From Cryptomeria japonica (Eukaryota; Streptophyta; Pinopsida; Cupressales; Cupressaceae), in the NCBI RefSeq assembly GCF_030272615.1, contig NC_081406.1:171142361-171206360 (forward strand): a stretch of 64,000 nucleotides of DNA, given 5' to 3'. Both the position numbers and the translations under genes were made by a program. Shown here piece after piece: positions 56,365 through 64,000 of the stretch; position 1 is the first letter of the stretch, and each line of letters opens with the position of its first letter. The notes under the pieces are model-generated. The model was not told where the DNA came from. It did not search any database and was given only the letters and a program-made list of their open reading frames with translations.

Positions 56365-58268
56365 CTAATCCACATCCAGATCTTTTGAAACTGTTGTTTC
56401 TGTTAGAGCTTTCTCCAATATTTCCTTATGCATAGGTGAAACTTCTAGGAGTTCCAAAATTGATATTTGAGTGGGTATTATTTGCAATTGTTCCACTAAG
56501 CTGTATTGTGTTGAAGTGGATGTTGTTTCACTTGTTATACCTAGAAATGTGACCTTCTCTTTTCTTCTTGTAATGATGTTGATTGGTTTTGAAGGTGTGT
56601 TGTCTTTAACGATGATGAAATTGACCACATCATCATACATATAAGCCTAGTTTACTTTAGATTTTCCTTTGTCATCTTTTGATTTAGATTGATCACCTTT
56701 TTCATAGTTTGGAAGTAGAGTTTTGAATGCTACATGTGATTCATTCGTCTTATGACTATCCACTGTGATAGTTCCATTATTGATTAAATCTTGAAGAAGG
56801 TGCTTCAATCTTTGACAATAATTAGTTTGTTGTCCTTTGTTTCGATGGTAATTGCAAAAATGATTGTCATTCCACCAATTAGGTTTGACTTGAGGTTCAT
56901 AATTCCTTGCTTCTGGTAAAGTAATTAATTTATTTACAACAAGAGTTTTTAAAGTTGATTTCAAGGGTTCTCCAATGTTTGTGAATTTCCTGTGAGGATT
57001 GGAGAAGAAAGACTTGGATTTATTGTTCTCTTGATTGTTTTTGTTTGGTACTTGACTTGATAAGTTGAAGATTGGTTGTTGCTCGGTAGCATTGTCATCG
57101 TCATTTCCTTCATTGGTAACATTCCTATTCTTTGACCAAAATTTAGATTTGTTATTGTTATTGTTGTTTCTATTGTGATTGTTGTTATTGTTGTTTTAGG
57201 AACTATTGTAAAATTTGTTTTAGGAACTATTGTAAAATTCTAACTCTCCTTTCTTTACCATTGCATCTTCTATCTTTAGACCATTTTCAATCATCATAGA
57301 AAAATGAGGACATTGCATTTTAAGGCGGTGACTCATTTCATTGATAAGGTTATCAATGAATACGCCCATTTTCTCTTGATTGAGTGTGTATCTCTTAGAT
57401 ATCTATTGAACATTTGATTCCATCATTGTAAAAAGACCATAAAAGATTCACCATCCTTTTTCTTGACATTACATAAATCTAGCATTGTTATCTCATTTCT
57501 TACATTGTAGGAGTATTGTGAGATAAATCTGTTCACAAGTTCTTCAAAAGATTTAATTCCAGATGGTAGCCTTGAGAACCATTCCATTGATTGTCCATTT
57601 AAGCTACTAGGGAATAGACACATCAAGTAAGTTTCATCGTGTGCAAATTCCATACTCATAGTGCAAAATTCCCTAATGTGATCTTGAGGATCAGATTTCC
57701 CATCGTATTTATCATATTTAGGGATTTCACAATGTTGTGGGAATGGTATCATGTTTAAATTTTTTTAAAAAGGATATGGGTAGATGTCCTCCAATGAATA
57801 TTTCTTGTAACTTGTTCCATTCTGCATATCCTGAATTTGTTGTTGTAAGGTTTGCATTTGTTGAGCGAGAGTTATCAAAGGATTATCCATACAGGTTTTT
57901 CTTGTATCCTCGAAAGTTTTTCTATCAACGCGCTCTCTTCTTGTATCATCATGGTATTTTTTAATTTTATCTCCTCTTGTTTCCTCATGATTTACTCGAT
58001 TTACATCCTTGTTATTTGGATCAGCTGTGTTTTAATTGTTACTCATCTTTGCATATTGTTTCAAACTTTCTATGTTAAAGTTTAATGGCAGTTTAGCTCC
58101 TGATTTTGCCAACATTAGAAGGTATTTTTCCTTTTGTTTCTCCAATAACTTTTTTATTAGTTTGTCGAATGTACCATCTTGTTCAAGGTCTTTAATGGCG
58201 TTATTGACCGCTTCTTCAATAACATCTGTGTATCAAAAAGTTTGAAACATTGAATTATCTTCTTCCAT
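56365..58268 (-). pseudogene. gypsy1 gag
   Basis: ATG at 58268 ('MEEDNSMFQTF'). The N-terminal part has 'VIEEAVNNAIKDLEQDGTFDKLIKKLL' in part and a Gln-rich stretch with a likely coiled coil. The core (57423-57752) has 'YDKYDGKSDPQDHIREFC', 'LFPSSLNGQSMEWFSRLPSG' and 'FISQYSYNVRNEITML'. The C-terminal motif is 'CNYHRNKGQQTNYCQRLK' (56647-56964), with the central His changed to Gln. Stops: TGA and TAAs in the N-terminal part and TAG at 56647-56649. A frameshift lies between 57423 and 56964. Asn-rich microsatellite-like codons at about 57120-57210. Confidence 0.92.
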
Positions 58269-60499
58269 TTGTTTTTGTCATTTTCTAAATTGCTCATATT
58301 GAGATCTAGTCCAAACTGGCATGCGATTGACTCAAAAAATTCTAAAGTTTTGACTTTCTAAAAACAACTCAATAAGTTATTATTGGTTTCGGAAGATAAG
58401 CTTTGTTGATTTTACCATTGTTATTGGATGTTTTAACAAGATCTTGCGATTGATATACAAGAATCTTATCCTCTTCTGAGTAGCCTTATAATTGGGTTTT
58501 CATTTCTTAAGGAAATATTTAAAAATCATATAAGCATATGATGGTTTACAAGTTTACTTGATTCCAATGTGAGTGCAATTATGATCTTGATATAACCTAA
58601 GTTCAAAATAGGAGCGATATATCGAAGATAATAAACAAAGGTGGATATGATCAAGTTTCTTGATAGAGGATTCAATATATCATGATGAAAAACTGATAAT
58701 GATGTTGATGTTTGAACTTAAGATGGTTGAATCGCTAACTTTTTGTGAATTGTATGCTTATGAAGCCTTTGGAAGTAGCCTATTTGATTGATAAACCTGA
58801 TTATTGGACTAGTTTGAAGGTCTGTGATAGTCTAAAGAGAACTTTACTCGAAAAGGGTATCTAAAACTAGTTTTGAAATTTTCGTCTGATATGTAGAAAT
58901 GCCCTTTGTCTAAGATGCGAGAAAATGTTTGCGCTAACCTTTTTGTCAAAAGTGCTAACCTATGGGACAAATGCGTTGTTCTATTGTTTGAAAGCGCTGC
59001 TTTGTGGTACTAAAAATGGAAAACTATGGTACAAAAGCGTTGTTTTATGCTTAAAAGTGCTAATCTACTGATCAAATGCATGAACTTATGACATAAAAGT
59101 GTTGTAATGTTGTTTAAATGTGTTACAAGGATTTTCAATTTTTCCCGCAATTTGTTGGATTTTTGCTCATTTGTAGATGTTTTTTTTAAAAAGTTTTTGA
59201 CCATTCTAAGCATGTTGTAGACATTAAAGACACACTGTTTGAAACACAAAATGCACAAGAAAGCACAAATCCTATGGTAGGCCAAGACAATAATTGTTGA
59301 ATCTCACATTGGGTTTCCCCCAAGGCTACGCTATTTAAAATAGATATTTAGATGCTTGACCCCAGTGGCTCCACCCTTGGCACTCACTTCTCTGGGGAAG
59401 GCAAGCACCAGTTTCCATGAAAAATCCCCATGGAAAACTTCATATATCTACTAAGAACTATATGTGTGTGAGCCACTTCAGAGGTCTGACTTCTTGTGTC
59501 AATAATTAGAAGGATTTTGGCAACTAGTACAATTGGTTTTTTAGTAAAGGCTTATGTTCATGTGGCCATACATGTGACAATATACACTCTATAAATTTAC
59601 AAGGTTCCCAGCCTATAGAGGTTACACTCCATAGGGTTTACGAGGAAACATAGTGTTGGTATGAAATAATCAATACATGTTATTTATGACTTTTGTCACA
59701 AAAATGATTTATTTAGAGTGGATTGGAAGGACTCAGTATTAGCCCATTTCCACTTGGGTCATTCCTGTCTCACTAGGCCCCTCAAGGCATCTCAAAGAGT
59801 CAAGCTCTCTAAAGATTACACATAAAAGAAAGTAGGTCTGATTTTCTGATCACCATATGAGGATGAGAGCATACTTGCCTTCTACTTCAACAAGCATGAA
59901 AGACAAAGGTTTATTTTAAGCCTTCTAAGAATCTATGTGCAACTACTTTAAGGAAAACACTCAAATGCAAGTTGCATGTTGTTGATTTATCCTCCTAGTT
60001 AAGCTAGATGAGAAAGATATGATGTTTTACTTTCCAAAATACTCCTGAGAAATGCATGAAATTTGCTTCAAAATAACCCTGCACACACAAATGTTAGTAG
60101 TTTGCAAAATTTTAAGACTTGGACATTCAGACTTGCAAAAATTGTTAGCTTTTAGTTTGTAAAAAATTAAATTTGAGCACTGTCAAGATAGAAGCGCTAA
60201 AACAACAAAAGTGCTCTCCTAATCAGCAAACACGTCATCCTAGACAACAAAGCGCTAACCTGTGTGACAAAAGCACTAGCCTATGTGACGAAAGCACTGG
60301 CCTATTGCTTGATTGCATGAATTCATGTTTAAAAGCACTATTTTATTTAACACAGGTGTTAATTTAAGCAAAAAAAATGCTAACCTATCAAACAAAAGCG
60401 CTATCAAATTTCACAGATGAGTGAAACTGATTTACAAAAGCATTAAACTAGTTTTGTGAGAATAAGACATGATATTAGAAAGATAAGTTCGAAGGTTGA
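58269..60499 (-). other. gypsy1 5' leader
   Basis: About 2.2 kb without a shared coding frame. Motif arrays of AGCGCTAACC/AAAAGTGCTAACC type at about 58905-59125 and 60185-60450. Conserved block with gypsy2 at 59285-59830, with well-preserved anchors such as TTAGATGCTTGACC, GGCTCCACCCT, CTACTAAGAAC and GTGTGTG. No RNA gene recognised. Confidence 0.8.
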
Positions 60500-60517
60500 G
60501 CCCCACGATGGGCACCA
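60500..60517 (-). other. gypsy1 primer-binding site
   Basis: Minus strand TGGTGCCCATCGTGGGGC, 4 bp after the LTR end at 60522. Close to the plant gypsy primer-site type TGGCGCCCACCGTGGGGC. Confidence 0.85.
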
Positions 60518-60521
60518 AAAA

Positions 60522-61655
60522 CGTCAAGGTTAAAGTTCAACTCCAAAGAAATGTCATGAAACTTGTTAGTCCATCATACAATATAAAAAATGAAAGCTAT
60601 AGGAAACTTAACTTCAACCAATGAAGTAGCATGAAGTAAATGAAATAAATAAGGTTATACCTTTCATGATTTAAACTTCATTGTGTCCTAACTCCATTGT
60701 TTCTGGTTGCATATAATTTTCTCTTAGACAAGCACTGGTAGCATCCAAGCTGGCATATGAAGAATGAACTAATAGTTAATTGATACTATGATATGCATAT
60801 GCAAATGATTTAAGTTAACATGATATTAAGATATGATGAGATTTCCAAAATTGCTAATTGCTTCAAACTCAAACTCTCGGATGCAAGATAAAGACTCCTA
60901 GAATGACTATATGATTAGCTATTAATCTATTAGTTTCAAAATGGCCTAGGAGACCTCTTTTTATATATTTTTGAGTGCATGAGCTTAGGTGGCAGAGATC
61001 AACAATAATGATCGAATCTTGCAGATTAGATGGCTATGAGCTAGAAGTTGAAGGTTGAGAGAAAGGGGGAAGGCGAAGACAAGTGTCACTCATCTCACCT
61101 TGATTGAGAGGAAGACTTGAGAGGATATAGGATAGTTGGAGCAGATGTAGGAATGAGAGGACAAGTGGACTCAAGTCCTCCTAAGATATAGGGATATTGG
61201 AGAGAATATAGAAGAAGGTTAAGAAATATGTGTACGTACACAATATTTCATTTATTTTGGAGGTTAGAGATAAGTGGCGAATAAATGATTTTATTTTATT
61301 TTATTTTGTTGAATTAATTTAGCCACATGATGGATGAATTGGCAAAGAGGAAGTGATGTGAAGAATAAAAGGTGAGCTAGAAAAGGGATTAAATAATTAA
61401 GAATTTATTTAATTAATGAGACTATAGGATAGTAGATAGAGGAATAATTAAATATTAGATATTTAATTAATTGAATAGAAGAAAAGGATAGAACAGATTA
61501 ATTAATAAAATGTTTCAAATATATTTATTAATAGAAGGACATGAAATGAATTAAATAAATTAATCTTTTCAAATTAACTATTTAATAGAAGAGTAATTAT
61601 TAAATAAATATTAAATATTTATTTAATTGCTCATAGCCAATTTTATGTGTATACA
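60522..61655 (-). repeat. gypsy1 5' LTR
   Basis: About 1.13 kb, aligned with 17689-18811. Right end TGTATACA. Minus-strand TATA box TATATAAAAAG at 60957-60967. A/T palindromes at about 61385-61635. Confidence 0.93.
60957..60967 (-). promoter_or_regulatory. TATA box in gypsy1 5' LTR
   Basis: Minus strand TATATAAAAAG, preceded by AT-rich and followed by purine-rich sequence. The 3' LTR has CTATAAAAAG. Confidence 0.55.
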
Positions 61656-61765
61656 CTATCTTTCATTTCTCATCTAGGATCAAGATTTTTTTATTTTAGA
61701 AAAAAGTGGCTATTTGAGACCCCCCTTTGGTCTACCATTTCCATGCACTTACTCAATTAGAGTGT
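61656..61765. repeat. Right part of the repeat hit by gypsy1, with target site CTATC
   Basis: CTATC at 61656-61660 pairs with CTGTC at 17684-17688. The following sequence (AGAAAAAAGTGGC, C-rich run, GCACTTACTC) matches about 5632-5695 and completes copy 2 of the dispersed repeat. Confidence 0.6.
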
Positions 61766-62270
61766 AATTAAGGCTAGGGTTTAATTGGGTTATGTTTTAA
61801 ACTAAATTAGGGTCAGTGTTCAATTATGATTATGGTTAGGATTCAATTTAAGTTAGGATCTAATGAGGATTAGAGTGAGGCATAGGGTTAAATTAGGGCT
61901 AAGTTTTATTTAGGACAAAGGTTCAATAAATTTTAGCATCATGCTAAGGGTTAAGGTTCAATTAAGAATAGGGTTAGTGATCAATTAAGGTAATAGTTTA
62001 ATAAGGGTTAGGATTTAACTTAATTAGGGTCAATGTGTAATTAGGGTTAGGTTTAGACTTTAATATAGATTAGGTTTATAAAGGATTAAATTTAATTATA
62101 ATAAAAATTTGAGTTTAATTAGGGTTTCTATTAACTTCTGGTTAGGTTTAGGGTCTAATTAGGGGAATAGTTTGATCAAGGTTAGTGGTTAATACTAGTT
62201 GGTGTTTAATAAGGATAAAACTGTTAGTTTAGTTAAGATTACTATTCACTTATGGTTATGGTTATGGTTA
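61766..62270. repeat. Degenerate telomere-like repeat tract
   Basis: About 500 bp built from variants of AATTAGGGTTAGG, TTCAATTAGGGTTA and TTAGGGTTTAATT. Units are 12-25 bp and strongly diverged. It resembles the plant telomere repeat TTTAGGG with inserted AATTA. No exact long run is left. Confidence 0.75.
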
Positions 62271-63881
62271 TTTATTTTTATTATAGGCTTTTAATGTATA
62301 AATTTGATATCTAGTGCATGCTTAATTGATCTCCTTATATTTATTTATATGTTTTTCCAAAATATTTATAATTTGACTTGAACAATCCTTAACATAGCCA
62401 ATTCAAAAGTATTTGTCAATGATGAAGAATGTTACACTAGACATTTAGCTTTTACATGGTTTGGTTTGATAATAAAATGATTAATTAATCATCTCAAGGT
62501 TAGAGTTTGGAAACACTTGGTAAGCAACTCCAAATTTAAGTTTAAGTCATCGCTGGTTGTTCTCTCACCTCCATTGCAACATTATTCTTTCATGTGAGAA
62601 AACAACTATCTATGATTTATTTAAAATAATGAAGTTTGTCACTTATTATTTGGAATGGACCTATCAAGACAGCCAAAAGAACAAAAGCATAGAAATTATT
62701 GTTTTAAACAAAATCAGAAAGACAAAATGAAAGAAATTATTATTTGTAATTATTGAATATTATTATAATTTTAAAAACATCCATGTCTTCTACCATATAA
62801 ATTTACTCTATTGAAATCTACATTTGAAATATTAAACTCAAACCCACAATAATTTATAAAATATATACAATTTTTTATTTATTAATTTAATGCTACCCAT
62901 TACAGATGATAAGCATTGTGACGTGGCATTGTAGCCCATCGCTGCATACAACATCACCTTTGGGAAGCATAAACTTATAAAATAGAATTTCGTTGAAGTC
63001 GCAGGTGGAGCCCTTGGTCACATCATTTACCTAATTTCATATCCTCCACTTTGATTAGTACGTAAAATCCACCAAAGAATTATATTCTATTCGTTTAGTG
63101 GAAGACTATTTCTGCTGGTGTGCCCATCAATTGCAGTGCGAAGCCATTTGGAAGGTGCGTCCTTAAGCTAAATGATGACGTGTGACACGTGGCATACATT
63201 CACATGGGTCCCACTTTAATCAACTTTGATTATCAGTTCTGATATGGGATTTTTCAATAGGATCTTTTATTTAGCAATCTTTTGCTTTTGTCTTTAAGTG
63301 CCCTGAATTGTTCATGAGTATTATTCATTTGCTTCATCAATTTTTTAATTAATTAATTTATTTATTTGTTTGACTTTGAGGTGTTCTTACATAATAGTTG
63401 AAGAATAAGTTCAACTTTATGAGGATTAAATAAGATATATATTTAAAATAATTTGAGTTAGAAGATAATTTATGATTTATGAAAAAAGTATTAAGTATTA
63501 GTTTAATGATGAAATCATATAATTTTCTATAATTTATAAGGTAATTATAAAATAATCAAATTTTATATTTTATATTTTTCTAAATTTCAATAAATTTGTG
63601 TTGTGTTTATAATAGGTCGACATTGTAAAAGATAGACTATTATATTATCTTTATGTCATTTTGATATTATTAGTAAAGTGGGCTTTCGAAGGGGCCTAAA
63701 CCCTTGGATAACAAGCACAAGATTAACTAAGATACCTCACTAAGTTCCAAAAAATAAAAAAAGATCTTGCCATAAGAAGCAGGAAGCAAAATGTATAAGT
63801 GACCAACAAATAGAACAAGAGATTGAAAACAAGAAAACCAACAACAAAGAAAATTATAAAATATGACGAAGTAGATGAGAG
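62271..63881. other. AT-rich spacer with one G-box, no gene seen
   Basis: No element boundary recognised. GACACGTGGC (63184-63193) contains the palindrome CACGTG (G-box/ABRE type), next to TGACGTGT at 63176. The region about 62930-63250 is less AT-rich than its surroundings and could be a promoter, but no downstream gene is visible. Confidence 0.45.
63184..63193. promoter_or_regulatory. G-box / ABRE-like motif
   Basis: GACACGTGGC, a strong match to the bZIP/bHLH-bound G-box of plant promoters. A single motif without a gene nearby is weak evidence. Confidence 0.35.
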
Positions 63882-63998
63882 TTACTTCAAGCCATCAATA
63901 GTTTTCCACTCTTTCTCATAGGAAACTTGGATGCTCCCTAGAGTCTTGCTATCTAAAACAGTTACCATTCTTTCCTTTTGCTTCGTTTGAGACTTAGT
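63882..63998 (-). CDS. Possible C-terminal coding fragment, cut by the window edge
   Basis: A minus-strand frame is open for 38 codons from the right edge to a TAA at 63882-63884. It ends in 'SYEKEWKTIDGLK' and has balanced composition. No start is visible and no family recognised. It could be an exon end, a further element or chance. Confidence 0.2.
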   Translation of the reverse strand, partial: TKSQTKQKERMVTVLDSKTLGSIQVSYEKEWKTIDGLK

Positions 63999-64000
63999 CC

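Larger units (their letters stand above)
17689..61655 (-). mobile_element. gypsy1: Tat-type Ty3/gypsy element with antisense PMD ORF, split by nested insertions
   Basis: LTRs at 17689-18811 and 60522-61655 bound a 44-kb span, of which about 17.3 kb is gypsy1. The rest is copia2, copia3 and gypsy2. On the minus strand the order is 5' LTR, primer site, long leader, gag, PR, G-patch and linker, RT, RNase H, archaeal-type RNase H, IN, then an antisense PMD ORF, polypurine tract and 3' LTR. The order RT-RH-aRH-IN and the antisense extra ORF fit the Tat lineage. A near-duplication CTGTC/CTATC flanks it (17684-17688, 61656-61660). All reading frames are broken, mostly by TAG, TGA or TAA at Gln, Trp or Arg positions. 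Confidence 0.93.

Overview
The window is plant nuclear DNA made almost entirely of repeats. I see no intact host gene, rRNA, tRNA or CRISPR array. Evidence for a plant is the tRNA-iMet primer site of the copia elements, the Ty3/gypsy elements of Tat type (second, archaeal-type RNase H), the plant mobile domain (PMD) ORFs and the AAACCCTAA-type motifs. The AT-rich, deeply nested, old-insertion landscape suits a large-genome seed plant, perhaps a gymnosperm; that last step is a guess.

Layout. 1-1190: tandem satellite with a ~359-bp period. 1716-3112: polypurine (GA)-rich block. 3247-4380: 567-bp tandem duplication. 4384-9029: AT-rich spacer with a dispersed repeat (about 5030-5700) and a probable solo gypsy LTR (about 7270-8546). 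9030-16453: copia1, a full-length Ty1/copia element on the minus strand with perfect ATTAC target duplications. 16459-17688: GA-rich and AT-rich spacer. 17689-61655: gypsy1, a Tat-type element on the minus strand, about 17.3 kb of its own sequence, opened by two later insertions. 61661-64000: remainder of the repeat that gypsy1 hit, a degenerate telomere-like repeat tract, AT-rich spacer and a possible terminal coding fragment on the minus strand.

Nesting. copia2 (26876-33607, minus) sits inside the RT of gypsy1. copia3 (35596-55512, plus) sits in gypsy1 just before its G-patch. gypsy2 (39058-53681, minus) sits inside copia3. Insertion order is therefore gypsy1, then copia2 and copia3, then gypsy2; copia1 lies outside this stack.

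The two gypsy elements are the most interesting objects. They are relatives: similar primer site, the same polypurine tract, a shared ~540-bp untranslated leader block, a shared noncoding block near the 3' end, and each carries a PMD ORF antisense to gag-pol between integrase and the 3' LTR. gypsy1 has gag, PR, RT, both RNases H and IN. gypsy2 keeps gag and PR but has lost RT, RNase H and the IN core; in their place, in frame with gag-PR, is a lysine-rich segment with one strong hydrophobic helix. Both carry arrays of a short element-specific motif in the leader, and the same motif inverted near the 3' end. The 2.65-kb terminal repeat of gypsy2 is not one LTR: it holds a 792-bp LTR, a primer site and leader, so it looks like the rest of a tandem gypsy2 pair cut by a deletion that also removed about 0.8 kb of copia3.

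Reading frames are broken mainly by stop codons at Gln, Trp or Arg positions, mostly TAG, as expected from C-to-T decay of methylated DNA. All elements look immobile. Distances, counts and alignments were made by eye.
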